A stretch of 64,000 nucleotides of DNA from Microbacterium sp. RURRCA19A (lineage in GTDB: Bacteria > Actinomycetota > Actinomycetes > Actinomycetales > Microbacteriaceae), in the NCBI RefSeq assembly GCF_900156455.1, contig NZ_FTNQ01000001.1:868001-932000 (forward strand). The letters run 5' to 3'. This document shows, in pieces, positions 29,687-39,219 of the stretch. The notes beneath the pieces are model-generated. The model was given only the letters and a program-made list of their open reading frames with translations. It searched no databases and was not told the origin of the DNA. A program made the position numbers and the translations under genes. Numbering within the stretch: position 1 is the first letter of the stretch; each line of letters starts with the position of its first letter.

Positions 29687-31204
29687 TCAGGCCGCGAACG
29701 GAGCGAGTTCGGCCGCGAGTCGCGCACCGACGTGCGCGTGCAGGAACGTTCCCTGCTCGCGATGCTCCTGCGCCACGATCAGGCCGGTCTCGTGGACCGC
29801 CGAGACCAGGTCACCGCGGTCGTAGGGCACGACCGCCCGCACTTCCACCGCGGGGAGGGGCAGCGCCTCCTCGATCGCGGCCCGCAGCTCGTCGATGCCC
29901 TCGCCGGTGCGGGACGACACGAACAGCGCGGCGGGGGCGAGCCCGCGCAGGACGAGCCGATCGTCGGGACTCAGCAGATCGGCCTTGTTGAAGACCACGA
30001 TCTCGTGGCCGAAGTCCGCGTCCACGTCTCCCATCACGTCGCGCACCGTCGAAAGCTGTGCCGCGGGGTCCGGGTGCGACGCGTCCACGACGTGGAGGAT
30101 GACGTCGGCATCGCCGACCTCCTCCAGCGTCGAACGGAACGCCTCGACCAGCTGGTGCGGAAGGTTGCGGACGAAGCCGACGGTGTCGGTGAGGGTGTAC
30201 ACACGGCCGTCCGAGGTCTCGGACCGGCGGACCGTGGCATCCAGGGTCGCGAACAACGCGTTCTCCACCAGCACCCCGGCGCTGGTGAGCCGGTTGAGCA
30301 GGCTCGACTTGCCGGCGTTGGTGTACCCGGCGATCGCGACGGACGGGATCGTGTGACGCTTGCGCTCCGCGCGCTTGGCCTCGCGGGCGGGAGCGAAGTC
30401 GCGCAGCTGCTTGCGCAGCAGCGCCATCTTGGTGCGGATGCGGCGGCGGTCCAGCTCGATCTTCGTCTCACCGGGTCCACGGGATCCCATGCCGGCGCCG
30501 CCGGCACCGACCTGACCACCCGCCTGACGAGACATCGAGTCGCCCCAGCCGCGCAGGCGCGGCAGCAGGTACTCGAGCTGCGCGAGTTCGACCTGGGCCT
30601 TGCCCTCGCGACTCTTCGCGTGCTGGCTGAAGATGTCGAGGATCACCGTCGTCCGGTCGATCACCTTGACCTTCACCACATCCTCGAGGGCGCGCCGCTG
30701 GCTGGGGGCGAGCTCCGTGTCGGCGATGACGGTGTCGGCACCCACCGCGGCGACGATGTCGCGCAGCTCCTGCGCCTTGCCTCGGCCGACGTACGTCGCG
30801 GGGTCCGGGTGGGGGCGACGCTGCAGCACGCCGTCCAGCACGACCGCACCGGCCGTCTCGGCCAGCGCGGCCAGCTCGCGCAGCGAGTTCTCGGCATCCG
30901 TCTGCTCGCCCTGGGGATGCACGCCGACCAGGACCACGTTCTCGAGACGCAGCTGTCGGTACTCGACCTCGGTGACGTCTTCCAGCTCCGTGGACAGTCC
31001 GGGGACACGCCGAAGCGCCGCGCGCTCCTCGCGATCCCACTGGTCTCCGTCGGCCGATCCGCCGTAGGCGGTGGCGGCGTCCTGAAGCGCCTGAGCTGCG
31101 CCGAAGACCCGGACCCCGCGATGCGCATCGGCGCGCGCGAGCACACGGTCGACCGGGTCGACCGGCGTCTCGTCGATGCTCGGGGGTGTGGTCTGTTCGG
31201 TCAT
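29687..31204 (-). CDS. hflX: ribosome-associated GTPase HflX
   Basis: GTPase that splits or rescues stalled 70S ribosomes. 505 residues from the ATG at 31204, preceded by AAAGGAAC. Family order: N-terminal domain with VGVHPQGEQTDAENSLREL, a glycine-rich linker (GAGGAGMGSRGPGETKIE) and the G domain with G1 GYTNAGKSS near 295, DTVGFVRNLP (G3) and NKAD (G4). A long Asp/Glu-rich N-terminal extension of about 60 residues is actinobacterial. An upstream in-frame start is rejected because it has no ribosome-binding site. Confidence 0.95.
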   Translation of the reverse strand: MTEQTTPPSIDETPVDPVDRVLARADAHRGVRVFGAAQALQDAATAYGGSADGDQWDREERAALRRVPGLSTELEDVTEVEYRQLRLENVVLVGVHPQGEQTDAENSLRELAALAETAGAVVLDGVLQRRPHPDPATYVGRGKAQELRDIVAAVGADTVIADTELAPSQRRALEDVVKVKVIDRTTVILDIFSQHAKSREGKAQVELAQLEYLLPRLRGWGDSMSRQAGGQVGAGGAGMGSRGPGETKIELDRRRIRTKMALLRKQLRDFAPAREAKRAERKRHTIPSVAIAGYTNAGKSSLLNRLTSAGVLVENALFATLDATVRRSETSDGRVYTLTDTVGFVRNLPHQLVEAFRSTLEEVGDADVILHVVDASHPDPAAQLSTVRDVMGDVDADFGHEIVVFNKADLLSPDDRLVLRGLAPAALFVSSRTGEGIDELRAAIEEALPLPAVEVRAVVPYDRGDLVSAVHETGLIVAQEHREQGTFLHAHVGARLAAELAPFAA

Positions 31205-31294
31205 GTGTTCCTTTCGTCCACGGGCGGTGCCGCGGCATCCTCGCACTTTAGTCGCCCCCACGACGGAGGCTCCGGTCCGCTACGCTTCCATGGC

Positions 31295-31948
31295 ATGGGG
31301 AGCGACCACTATTTCAGCGCGTCGCCGTCGAGTCCCGAACAATTCCGCCGCCTCCGTGTCACCCTCGCCGGGCGTGAGCTCGAAGTCGTGACCGCCGGCG
31401 GTGTGTTCAGTCCGGACCGACTGGATGCCGGTACTTCGGTGCTCCTGGCCAACACTCCGGCCCCGCCCGCCGGTGGGAACTTCCTCGACCTGGGAAGCGG
31501 CTGGGGCCCGATCACGCTGAGCCTGGCGCTGGACGCTCCGCACGCCACCGTCTGGGCCGTCGACGTCAATGAGCGTGCTCTCGACCTCGTCAGACGGAAC
31601 GCGGAACTCCTCGGCCTCACCAATGTCAACGCCGTCCGCCCCGAGGATGTTCCCGACGGGATCTCCTTCCGGACCATCCGGTCGAATCCGCCCATCCGAG
31701 TGGGGAAGAACGAGCTCCACGGCATGCTGGAGCACTGGATCCCCCGTCTGGCGGAGCGTTCCGACGGATGGTTCGTCGTGCAGCGGAACCTCGGCTCGGA
31801 TTCACTGCAGCGCTGGCTGACCGCGACGTTCACAAGCGGCTTCTCGGTGCACCGCGCAGCGACCGGGCGCGGTTACCGGGTTCTGCGGGTACGTCGTCAC
31901 GGTTCGCCGCCGAGCGAACCGATCGACGTCATCACCGACGCGATCTGA
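31295..31948 (+). CDS. class I SAM-dependent methyltransferase (RsmC-like)
   Basis: 217 residues. Motif I LDLGSGWGPITLSLA near 65, acidic residue in VWAVDVNERAL near 90, and the catalytic NPPIRVGK near 130, a pattern of N6/N2 nucleobase methyltransferases such as RsmC (16S rRNA m2G). The start was set at 31295 by a TACGCT -10 box (31281-31286) 8 nt upstream. A much longer open frame upstream is a shadow of hflX. Divergent from hflX and convergent with dapF. Confidence 0.88.
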   Translation: MGSDHYFSASPSSPEQFRRLRVTLAGRELEVVTAGGVFSPDRLDAGTSVLLANTPAPPAGGNFLDLGSGWGPITLSLALDAPHATVWAVDVNERALDLVRRNAELLGLTNVNAVRPEDVPDGISFRTIRSNPPIRVGKNELHGMLEHWIPRLAERSDGWFVVQRNLGSDSLQRWLTATFTSGFSVHRAATGRGYRVLRVRRHGSPPSEPIDVITDAI

Positions 31949-31970
31949 GGCGCGCGGGCCGCACGGCGGT

Positions 31971-32825
31971 TCAGGCGAGGGCGACTTCTCCGGTGAACAC
32001 CAGGGATGCCGGGCCGGAGAGGAACACGCGCCCCTCGGCGACGCGCACGCCCAGAGTTCCGCCCCGCGTCTCGACCACCCACGCGTCGGGTGCCGCGGAT
32101 CCGGCCCAGTGGCGTACGGCGAGGGCCGCGGCCGCGACGCCCGTCCCGCAGCTGAGGGTCTCACCGACGCCGCGCTCGAACACGCGCATCGTGATCGCCC
32201 CGACGCCGTCCCGTACGAGCGGGTCGGCCGGGACCACGAACTCCACGTTCGCCCCGTGCCGAGGCGCCGGGTCCAGGACCGGCTGATAGGCCAGCTCCGC
32301 GCCCTCGAGTTCCGCGTCGGAGGAGAGCGCCACGACCACGTGCGGATTGCCGACGTCGACACCGACCCCCGGCCGCGCGACGGCCAGGCCCTTGGCGCGA
32401 ACCAGCACGTCGCCGGGCTGGATGGCGAACTCCCCCAGGTCGACCTCGAAGCCGCGGTCGCTGCGGGTCAGGGTCTTCACTCCCGCACGCGTTCCGATGC
32501 GCAAGCCGCCGGCGATGTCCGCGAGACCGGTGTCGGTCAGGTACCGGGCGAACACCCGCGTGCCGTTGCCGCACATCTCGGCCTTGGAACCGTCCGCGTT
32601 GCGGTAGTCCATGAACCACTCGGCGCCCGCGGCGGCGGCATCCGCCCCCTCGTCGATGGCCGCGGACCGGACGACGCGGAGGAGGCCGTCCGCACCGATC
32701 CCGAAGTGGCGGTCGCACAGGATCGCGACCTGGTCGTCGGAGAGGTCGAGCTCGCCGTCCGGGTCGGACACGATCACGAAGTCGTTACCGGTGCCGTGGC
32801 CCTTGGTGAACGCGAGAGTCGCCAT
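31971..32825 (-). CDS. dapF: diaminopimelate epimerase
   Basis: Interconverts LL- and meso-diaminopimelate for lysine and peptidoglycan. 284 residues. The two catalytic cysteines are present: Cys85 in AEMCGNGTR and the second, near 226, in [11 protein letters not shown]. The ATG at 32825 follows a TAGACT -10 box (32833-32838) by 7 nt, so it has a leaderless promoter although it trails the miaB-miaA-acetyltransferase run. dapA and dapB are also in this window, far upstream on the same strand. Confidence 0.96.
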   Translation of the reverse strand: MATLAFTKGHGTGNDFVIVSDPDGELDLSDDQVAILCDRHFGIGADGLLRVVRSAAIDEGADAAAAGAEWFMDYRNADGSKAEMCGNGTRVFARYLTDTGLADIAGGLRIGTRAGVKTLTRSDRGFEVDLGEFAIQPGDVLVRAKGLAVARPGVGVDVGNPHVVVALSSDAELEGAELAYQPVLDPAPRHGANVEFVVPADPLVRDGVGAITMRVFERGVGETLSCGTGVAAAALAVRHWAGSAAPDAWVVETRGGTLGVRVAEGRVFLSGPASLVFTGEVALA

Positions 32826-32871
32826 GGCGTCCAGTCTAGGGATCACCGCCGCACGACCGTCGTGCACGTCG

Positions 32872-33312
32872 TCAGGCCGGACCGCCCGGTCCGTCGACGA
32901 TCAGGCGACGCCCCGTCGCCCAGGTCTCGAACGAGACGTATCCCAGCGCGTCGTAGAACCCCCGCGCGGAGGCGTTGTCCGGCCGCACCATCAACTGCAC
33001 CTTCGGACACCCCATGGCCTCCAGGAGTCGTTCGGCCTCGGCCACGAGCGCTCGCCCGATCCCCTGCCCCCGGTGCGAGGGGGCCGAGGCGAGGTAGTAC
33101 AGCCAGCCACGGCGTCCGTCGTACCCGGCCATGACGCTACCGACCACGGCGTCGCCGTCCACCGCGACGAGGAAGAGCTCGGGCTGCACGGTGAGCTTGC
33201 GTCGGATGTCGGCGCGCGGATCGTTCCACGGCCGCGTCAGCCCGGTCTGCTCCCACAGGGCCACGACTGCGTCTTCGTCCGCGGTCCGGAACGACCTGAT
33301 GCGCACGTTCAC
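32872..33312 (-). CDS. GNAT-family N-acetyltransferase (YpeA-like)
   Basis: 146 residues. The GNAT core is clear: [27 protein letters not shown], then the acetyl-CoA loop [11 protein letters not shown] near 85, then FYDALGY near 125. The overall layout resembles the YpeA/RimI-type acetyltransferases. GTG start overlaps the miaA stop (GTGA at 33309-33312), so it is coupled to tRNA-modification genes; the acceptor substrate is unknown. Confidence 0.88.
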   Translation of the reverse strand: MNVRIRSFRTADEDAVVALWEQTGLTRPWNDPRADIRRKLTVQPELFLVAVDGDAVVGSVMAGYDGRRGWLYYLASAPSHRGQGIGRALVAEAERLLEAMGCPKVQLMVRPDNASARGFYDALGYVSFETWATGRRLIVDGPGGPA

Positions 33313-34241
33313 CCCGCCATCTCCTCCGCCAGCGCGGCCGCGGACACGGTGCGGGCGTCGATCCACCGGGCATCGGCATACCGACGGAACCACGACACCT
33401 GGCGCCGGGCGTAGCGCCGTGTGAGCGCCTGGGTCTCGGCGATCGCCTCGCCGCGCGTCATCTCACCGCGCAGCTCCGCCAGTGCCTGCGCGTACCCGAT
33501 CGCCCGCGCGGCCGTGGCGCCGCGCTCGATCCCCGCGGCGCGCAGATCGGACACCTCGTCGAGCAGACCCTGTTCCCACATCCCCTCGACCCTCGCGTCG
33601 AGCAGACCGACGAGGGTCTCGCGCTCGATCTGCGTCGCGAGGATGGACGTCCGCGGATGCCAGGGATCGGGTGCGGCGGGAAGTGCACCCCCGTGAGTGT
33701 CCTCGCCCAGCGCCAGCACCTCGAGCGCGCGGATGACGCGTCGTCCGTTCCGCGGATCGATACGCGCGGCGGCCGCGGGGTCACTCGTGCGCAGCCGCTC
33801 GAAGAGGACGCCCGGACCCACGCGCTCGAGCTCGGCCTCGAGCCCCACACGGACGGCGGAATCGCGCGGCGGGAAGCGGAAGTCCCACAGCACGCTCGAG
33901 ACATACAACCCCGAACCGCCCACGAGGATCGCATCCGCCCCGCGCGCGAGCACGGCGCTGATCGTCTGCCGCGCCGTCGGCTGATACCAGGCCACCGCGG
34001 CCTCGTCGGTGACGGCGAGGGCGTCGAAGAGGTGGTGCGGGATGCCACGCCTCTCGGACTCGGGAAGCTTGGCCGTACCGATGTCCATACCGCGGTACAG
34101 CTGCATCGCATCGGCGTTCACGATCTCCGCGGCGCGTCCCCGACCGCGCAGAGCATCCGCCAGATCGAGCGAGAGGCGGGTCTTCCCGGTCCCGGTCGCT
34201 CCGACGATCGCCCACACCCGCGGGGCGGCGTCGGCGATCAC
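33309..34241 (-). CDS. miaA: tRNA dimethylallyltransferase
   Basis: Adds an isopentenyl group to A37 of tRNAs reading UNN codons, the substrate for MiaB. 310 residues. P-loop GATGTGKT at 14-21, [17 protein letters not shown] around 45-61 and the family segment VGGSGLYV near 103. GTG start at 34241 overlaps the miaB stop (GTGA), linking the two enzymes of the ms2i6A pathway in one message, in reverse order of action. Confidence 0.96.
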   Translation of the reverse strand: MIADAAPRVWAIVGATGTGKTRLSLDLADALRGRGRAAEIVNADAMQLYRGMDIGTAKLPESERRGIPHHLFDALAVTDEAAVAWYQPTARQTISAVLARGADAILVGGSGLYVSSVLWDFRFPPRDSAVRVGLEAELERVGPGVLFERLRTSDPAAAARIDPRNGRRVIRALEVLALGEDTHGGALPAAPDPWHPRTSILATQIERETLVGLLDARVEGMWEQGLLDEVSDLRAAGIERGATAARAIGYAQALAELRGEMTRGEAIAETQALTRRYARRQVSWFRRYADARWIDARTVSAAALAEEMAG

Positions 34242-35788
34242 CCGCCGATACGCAGGCTCGGGAGGCCGAGCGACACGGCACGGGGGGCGCCCGCATCGGC
34301 GCTCGGCGCCGGCACGCCGCACGACTCCGCCTGCGCGCGGTCCCAGGCGTCGCCCGCGCGCGTGCGGCGGATGCGCAGCGGCTCGCCCGCCACCGCATCG
34401 GCCAGCAGATAGAACGGCGCGGCGTGCGTCACAGCCACCGAGACGACGTCACCCGGACGCGGGAGCGCCGAGCCCTCGGACACCTCGAAGTGCACGAGAC
34501 GATTGTCTTCGGCGCGCCCCGTCAGGCGTCGCGTCGCGGCATCCTTCTTCCCCTCGCCCGTCGAGACCAGCACCTCGAGCCGACGGCCGAGCTGCTTCTG
34601 GTTCTCCTCGAGGGAGATGCGTTCCTGCAGGGTGATCAGACGCTCGTACCGCTCCTGGACGATCGCCTTGGGCACCTGGTCGTCCATCGTCGCGGCGGGA
34701 GTGCCCTCGCGGATCGAGTACTGGAACGTGAACGCGCTCGCGAAGCGGGAGGCCTCCACCACGCGCATGGTCTCTTCGAAGTCGGCATCCGTCTCGCCCG
34801 GGAATCCGACGATGATGTCCGTCGTGATCGCGGCGTACGGGATCTGCTCGCGGACTCGGTCCAGGATGCCGAGGAACCGTTCGCTGCGGTAGGACCGGCG
34901 CATGGCCTTGAGAATCCGATCGGATCCCGACTGCAGCGGCATGTGCAGCTGGGGCATGACCGACGGAGTCTCGGCCATCGCCGCGATCACGTCGTCGGTG
35001 AACGCCGCCGGGTGCGGGCTGGTGAAGCGGATGCGCTCCAGACCGTCGATCTCACCGGCGGCGCGCAGGAGCTTGCCGAACGCCAGCCGGTCACCGAACT
35101 CGACACCGTAGGAGTTCACGTTCTGGCCGAGCAATGTCACCTCGATCGCCCCGTCGTCGACGAGCAGCCGGATCTCGTTCAGGATGTCGCCGGGTCGGCG
35201 ATCCTTCTCTTTGCCGCGGAGGCTCGGGACGATGCAGAAGGTGCAGGTGTTGTTGCAGCCGACCGAGATGGACACCCACCCGCTGTGTACGGAGTCGCGT
35301 TTCGTGGGGAGCGTGGAAGGGAAGATCTCGAGGGACTCGAGGATCTCGAGCTCGGCCTCGCCGTTGTGGCGCGCGCGCTCGAGCATGCCCGGAAGCGACC
35401 CCATGTTGTGGGTGCCGAAGACGACGTCGACCCACGGGGCCTTCTGCTGCACGGCATCTTTGTCCATCTGGGCGAGGCAGCCTCCGACGGCGATCTGCAT
35501 CCCACCGTGCGCGTCCTTGCGGGACTTCAGGTGGCCGAGGGTGCCGTAGAGCTTGCCGGCCGCGTTGTCGCGCACGGCGCAGGTGTTGATGACGACGACG
35601 TCGGCGTCGGTGCCCGCTTCCGCCCTGACGTAACCGGCGCTCTCCAGCGAGCCGGAGAGACGCTCGGAATCGTGGACGTTCATCTGGCAGCCGAACGTGC
35701 GCACCTCGTACGTGCGTGCACGGCCGTCGGCTGTGAGGGCGGCCTCGGAGGGCGCGATGATCGTCGGTGTCGATAGGGGGGTCGTCAT
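34238..35788 (-). CDS. miaB: tRNA-2-methylthio-N6-dimethylallyladenosine synthase
   Basis: Radical-SAM methylthiotransferase that completes ms2i6A37. 516 residues. N-terminal cluster cysteines C34, C70 and C104; radical-SAM cluster C178, C182 and C185 in CNNTCTFC; a C-terminal TRAM domain (about 385-445). A TAGAAT -10 box (35799-35804) places the transcription start only a few bases before the ATG at 35788, so this start is preferred over the ATG at 35800, which overlaps the -10 box. Confidence 0.96.
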   Translation of the reverse strand: MTTPLSTPTIIAPSEAALTADGRARTYEVRTFGCQMNVHDSERLSGSLESAGYVRAEAGTDADVVVINTCAVRDNAAGKLYGTLGHLKSRKDAHGGMQIAVGGCLAQMDKDAVQQKAPWVDVVFGTHNMGSLPGMLERARHNGEAELEILESLEIFPSTLPTKRDSVHSGWVSISVGCNNTCTFCIVPSLRGKEKDRRPGDILNEIRLLVDDGAIEVTLLGQNVNSYGVEFGDRLAFGKLLRAAGEIDGLERIRFTSPHPAAFTDDVIAAMAETPSVMPQLHMPLQSGSDRILKAMRRSYRSERFLGILDRVREQIPYAAITTDIIVGFPGETDADFEETMRVVEASRFASAFTFQYSIREGTPAATMDDQVPKAIVQERYERLITLQERISLEENQKQLGRRLEVLVSTGEGKKDAATRRLTGRAEDNRLVHFEVSEGSALPRPGDVVSVAVTHAAPFYLLADAVAGEPLRIRRTRAGDAWDRAQAESCGVPAPSADAGAPRAVSLGLPSLRIGG

Positions 35789-35862
35789 GATGCGTGCCAT
35801 TCTAAGCGCCGGTCAGACGAGAGGCGGGGTCGGGATCGAGCGCGCACAGGCGGCGCGGGACG

Positions 35863-36627
35863 TCACTCGTCGGGGGTGAACCGGACGCCCGACGACGCGG
35901 CCGGTCGTGAGAACGGCGCACGCCGGATGCCCGCCTCGGCCAGGGCCTGCCGGGCGGCCTCGAGCGAGACCGACGAGGAATAGCCCCGACGAGCGAGCTG
36001 TCCGGCGAGTCGACGCAGACTGGCGTCGTAATCCTTGCCGCCCACGTTGCGCGCCTTGGAACGCGCGAAATCCAACGCGCGCTCCGCGTCGTCATCGGGC
36101 AGCTCGGCGATCGCGGCATCGGCCACCTCACGGGAGATGCCGCGCTTGCGGAGCGTCTGCACGACCGCGCGGCGACCTTGCCCTCGACGTTCGATCGCCG
36201 ACATCGCCAACTGCTCGGCGAACGCTTCGTCATCGAGGTAGCCGAGGTCGACGAACTTCGCCACCACCTCCTCGATGACGGACTCATCGACACCGTCGAC
36301 TCCGCCGAGCGCCGTGCGGGCCTCCGCCAACGACAGGGATCGGCCGCGGAGCTTGCGCAGGAGAATCCCCTCGGCGCGGTCGCGGATCTCGTCCGGCGTC
36401 TCGGTCGGAGCCGAGTCGGCGAACCCGCTGCCCGGGCGAGACCAGCCCGGCGTCTCGCTGTCGCGCGGCATTGAGCCGTGGTCATCGGCGCCGGAGGCCC
36501 CGGACGCGGGGGCGCGCGAACCGAAGAGCGGAATGACCGGTGCCAGGCCGTCGCCGGTCATGCGACCGCCCGCACCGCGCTCCGCAGCAGCGGAGACGCG
36601 GCCCGGGCGGCTGGCGTCGTCGGTCAT
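35863..36627 (-). CDS. recX: recombination regulator RecX
   Basis: Modulates RecA filaments. 254 residues: a long low-complexity N-terminal extension (about 1-85, rich in Gly/Ser/Pro) and three-helix RecX repeats from about 85 to 225 (RAEGILLRKLRGRSLSLAE, FVDLGYLDDEAFA, QTLRKRGIS). The ATG overlaps the recA stop by one base (TGATG at 36625-36629). The N-terminal extension is much longer than in E. coli RecX, as in several actinobacteria. Confidence 0.93.
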   Translation of the reverse strand: MTDDASRPGRVSAAAERGAGGRMTGDGLAPVIPLFGSRAPASGASGADDHGSMPRDSETPGWSRPGSGFADSAPTETPDEIRDRAEGILLRKLRGRSLSLAEARTALGGVDGVDESVIEEVVAKFVDLGYLDDEAFAEQLAMSAIERRGQGRRAVVQTLRKRGISREVADAAIAELPDDDAERALDFARSKARNVGGKDYDASLRRLAGQLARRGYSSSVSLEAARQALAEAGIRRAPFSRPAASSGVRFTPDE

Positions 36628-37679
36628 CAGGCGGGTCGGCGGGCGGCGAGCTCGTCTGCGGCCGGAGCAGCGGCGGCGGCAGGAGCGCCGATGCCGAGCT
36701 TGCCCTTGATCTTCGACTCGATCTCGGCGGCGACGTCGGCGTTCTTGATCAGGAAGTTGCGGGCGTTCTCTTTGCCCTGTCCCAGCTGCTCACCGTCGTA
36801 GGTGTACCACGCGCCCGACTTCTTGACGATGCCGTGCTCGACGCCGAAGTCGATCAGGCTTCCCTCGCGCGAGATGCCCACGCCGTAGAGGATGTCGAAC
36901 TCGGCCTGCTTGAACGGCGGCGCCATCTTGTTCTTGACGACCTTCACGCGGGTGCGGTTGCCCACGGCCTCGGTACCGTCCTTCAGCGTCTCGATGCGAC
37001 GGATGTCGAGGCGGACGGACGCGTAGAACTTCAGCGCCTTTCCTCCGGCCGTGGTCTCGGGCGAACCGAAGAACACACCGATCTTCTCTCGCAGCTGGTT
37101 GATGAAGATCGCCGTCGTCTTGGTGGTGTTCAGACCACCCGTGAGCTTGCGGAGCGCCTGAGACATCAGACGCGCCTGCAGACCCACGTGGGAGTCTCCC
37201 ATCTCACCCTTGATCTCGGCCTCGGGAACGAGGGCGGCCACGGAGTCGATGACGACGAGGTCGATGGCGCCGGAACGGATCAGCATGTCGGCGATCTCGA
37301 GCGCCTGCTCACCGGTGTCGGGCTGCGAGACGAGGAGAGCGTCGATGTCGACGCCGAGCTTCTTCGCGTACTCGGGGTCGAGCGCGTGCTCGGCGTCGAT
37401 GAATGCCGCGATGCCGCCGGCGCGCTGCGCGTTGGCGATGGCGTGGAGGGTCAGCGTGGTCTTACCCGAGGACTCCGGGCCGTAGATCTCGATGATGCGG
37501 CCACGGGGAAGGCCGCCGATACCGAGCGCCACGTCGAGGGCGACCGAGCCGGTGGGAATGGTCTCGATCGGGGCGCGCTCGTCACTGCCCAGTCGCATGA
37601 CCGAGCCCTTTCCGAACTGCCGGTCGATCTGGGCGAGGGCCGATTCGAGGGCCTTCTCGCGCTCTGCGGGTGAGGGCAT
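36627..37679 (-). CDS. recA: recombinase RecA
   Basis: DNA-strand exchange and co-protease for LexA. 350 residues. Walker A GPESSGKT at 67-74, the MAW-like region and L1/L2 loops, and [18 protein letters not shown] around 213-230. The C-terminal tail is Ala-rich rather than strongly acidic. A LexA-like box about 200 bp upstream (37879-37892) supports SOS control. Followed directly by recX. Confidence 0.98.
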   Translation of the reverse strand: MPSPAEREKALESALAQIDRQFGKGSVMRLGSDERAPIETIPTGSVALDVALGIGGLPRGRIIEIYGPESSGKTTLTLHAIANAQRAGGIAAFIDAEHALDPEYAKKLGVDIDALLVSQPDTGEQALEIADMLIRSGAIDLVVIDSVAALVPEAEIKGEMGDSHVGLQARLMSQALRKLTGGLNTTKTTAIFINQLREKIGVFFGSPETTAGGKALKFYASVRLDIRRIETLKDGTEAVGNRTRVKVVKNKMAPPFKQAEFDILYGVGISREGSLIDFGVEHGIVKKSGAWYTYDGEQLGQGKENARNFLIKNADVAAEIESKIKGKLGIGAPAAAAAPAADELAARRPA

Positions 37680-37987
37680 GACGTCTACTTTCTTCTCGCG
37701 TTCCGTCGCCTATAGGCTGTCGCGCTCCCCTCCGACGGAGGGGATGCCCGACAAGGCGTTCAGAGTGTCGTTCGACATCGATCACGTTAGGGAGGGCCTC
37801 CGACATCGGCGGAGGAAACCCCGGCTTCTGTGGACGAGGACGTCCGAAACTCCGATGTGCAGGAGCCTACGCGCAAATCGAACGAAGATTCGATGACACG
37901 CCGCACGGCGCGCCGCGACACCCGAAGACGCGGAACGGACGCACGGGCCTCCCGAACCGTCCCGCGGTCACCGCGCGGGGTGGCCGA
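37680..37987. other. 308-bp intergenic region between DUF3046 and recA
   Basis: Holds no gene. On the recA side are a 10-bp palindrome GCCTATAGGC (37708-37717) and a 17-bp palindrome CCCCTCCG-A-CGGAGGGG (37727-37743). Further up lies a LexA-like box (37879-37892). A TAGGCT hexamer just downstream of that box on the minus strand is a plausible recA -10 box. A CCTCCG/CGGAGG hairpin near 37795-37815 may lie in the leader. Confidence 0.6.
37878..37893. promoter_or_regulatory. LexA-like (SOS) box upstream of recA
   Basis: TCGAACGAAGATTCGA at 37878-37893 contains CGAAC-GAAG-ATTCG, matching the CGAACnnnnGTTCG LexA box except one position in the right half. It shares AGATTCG with both boxes beside lexA. 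Confidence 0.68.
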
Positions 37988-38212
37988 TCAGCGGCGCCGC
38001 GGGTCGAGACGCCCCACGCCGTACCGTCGCTCGCGGGGCACGTCCGTCTCCTCGCACAGCGCGATCCAGACGTCGCGGGGGTCGACACCGGCAGCAAGCG
38101 CATCGGCGCTCGTACGACCCCCGACGGAGGTCAGCACCAGATCGGTCAGCAGGGAACTTCCCCGCGCCCCGAACTCATCGGCCACCGCGCGATCGAATTC
38201 GCTCCGTCGCAT
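37988..38212 (-). CDS. DUF3046 domain-containing protein
   Basis: 74-residue soluble protein of unknown function; MRRSEFDRAVADEFG and DVPRERRYGVG are the conserved ends of DUF3046. The gene lies 9 nt after clgR and before recA, a neighbourhood shared by many actinobacteria. It is probably co-transcribed with clgR. Confidence 0.9.
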   Translation of the reverse strand: MRRSEFDRAVADEFGARGSSLLTDLVLTSVGGRTSADALAAGVDPRDVWIALCEETDVPRERRYGVGRLDPRRR

Positions 38213-38221
38213 TCCGCGGTG

Positions 38222-38530
38222 TCAGTGCAGGGACAGCTCGGGCTCGACCGCCGCCACCAGGTCGTCGGGAACGACGTCCGGGAAGCTCTGCAGGCCTTCG
38301 AGGACCGACAGGCGGTCACCGACCTCGCGCATGATCGTCGAAATGGGAACGTCGAGGGCCTCGGCGACCGATGCGAGAATCTCGCTGGACGCCTCTTTCT
38401 GGCCGCGCTCGACCTCGCTCAGGTAACCCAGTGCCACACTGGCACGGCTGGCGACCTGACGAAGGGTACGACCCTTCTGCTGGCGGAGCTCACGCAGGAC
38501 CTCGCCGATCTCTTGACGGACCAGGATCAT
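38222..38530 (-). CDS. clgR: XRE-family regulator ClgR
   Basis: 102-residue transcription factor; in corynebacteria, streptomycetes and mycobacteria it activates clp protease genes and recA and is itself degraded by ClpP. Helix-turn-helix at about 20-75 (RTLRQVASRASVALGYLSEVERGQ). Identity rests on strong family resemblance and on the cinA-clgR-DUF3046-recA order. Ribosome-binding site GAGGAGGGG. An inverted repeat (38575-38591) lies about 45 bp upstream and may be an autoregulatory site. Confidence 0.9.
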   Translation of the reverse strand: MILVRQEIGEVLRELRQQKGRTLRQVASRASVALGYLSEVERGQKEASSEILASVAEALDVPISTIMREVGDRLSVLEGLQSFPDVVPDDLVAAVEPELSLH

Positions 38531-38574
38531 GTGAACCCCTCCTCACTACCGATTCCTCCGCTGCCCGGGTGGAC

Positions 38575-38591
38575 AACGGTACAACACCGTT
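38575..38591. promoter_or_regulatory. palindrome upstream of clgR
   Basis: AACGGT and ACCGTT arms around a 5-nt spacer ACAAC, 45-61 bp before the clgR ATG, in the 161-bp gap between cinA and clgR. Placement suits an operator. It does not match the CGCnnnnnGCG-type ClgR box described in corynebacteria. Confidence 0.45.
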
Positions 38592-38691
38592 TCAGGTCAC
38601 CCTAATGCCGCGCGCTGGGCACTGGATGGGAATCGACCACAACAACGCGGATGTGTCATCATTTGTTCCCCCTCGCCGCGCCGCGCATCGC

Positions 38692-39219
38692 TCACAGCGC
38701 GGCAAGCGCCCGGCGGATGGCCAGGTGCGTGGCCTCCCGCCGGATGCGGTCCCTGTCGCCCGACAGGACGAGGGAGTCCACACGCGTGCCGAGGGGCGTC
38801 GAGACGGCGATGTGCACCGTCCCCACTGACTGCCCGTCTTGAGGGTCGGGGCCGGCGACCCCGGTGGTGGCGATGCCGACATCGGTCGGGACGCCGTCCT
38901 GACCGAGGACGTCGCGCACACCACGGGCCATCTGGCGCGCCACGCGCGGGTGGACCGCCCCGTGGGCTTCGAGAAGCGCCGGGTCGACCCCGAGGACGCT
39001 GTGTTTGAGATCCGTCGCGTAGGCCACGATGCCGCCCCGCACGGCGCGGGAGGCTCCAGGCACGTCCACGAGGGAAGAGACGACCATTCCCCCCGTCAGG
39101 GATTCCGCGACGGCCACCGTCCAGCCGAGCTCGACGAGCCGATCGAGAAGGACGGCCGCGCTCTCACGCGGATCGCGGACCAGTGTCTCGTCGAGGTCGT
39201 CGGGCACGCCGTCGATCAC
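38692..39219 (-). CDS. cinA: CinA-family nicotinamide-nucleotide amidohydrolase
   Basis: 175 residues covering only the CinA C-terminal (PncC) domain: VAESLTGGMVVSSLVDVPGAS near 33-53 and GVAGPDPQDGQSVGTVHIAV near 120-139. It deamidates NMN in pyridine-nucleotide recycling. The short form without the N-terminal molybdopterin-like domain is usual in actinobacteria. GTG start overlaps the pgsA stop (GTGA at 39216-39219). A much longer open frame is the shadow of pgsA. Confidence 0.93.
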   Translation of the reverse strand: MIDGVPDDLDETLVRDPRESAAVLLDRLVELGWTVAVAESLTGGMVVSSLVDVPGASRAVRGGIVAYATDLKHSVLGVDPALLEAHGAVHPRVARQMARGVRDVLGQDGVPTDVGIATTGVAGPDPQDGQSVGTVHIAVSTPLGTRVDSLVLSGDRDRIRREATHLAIRRALAAL

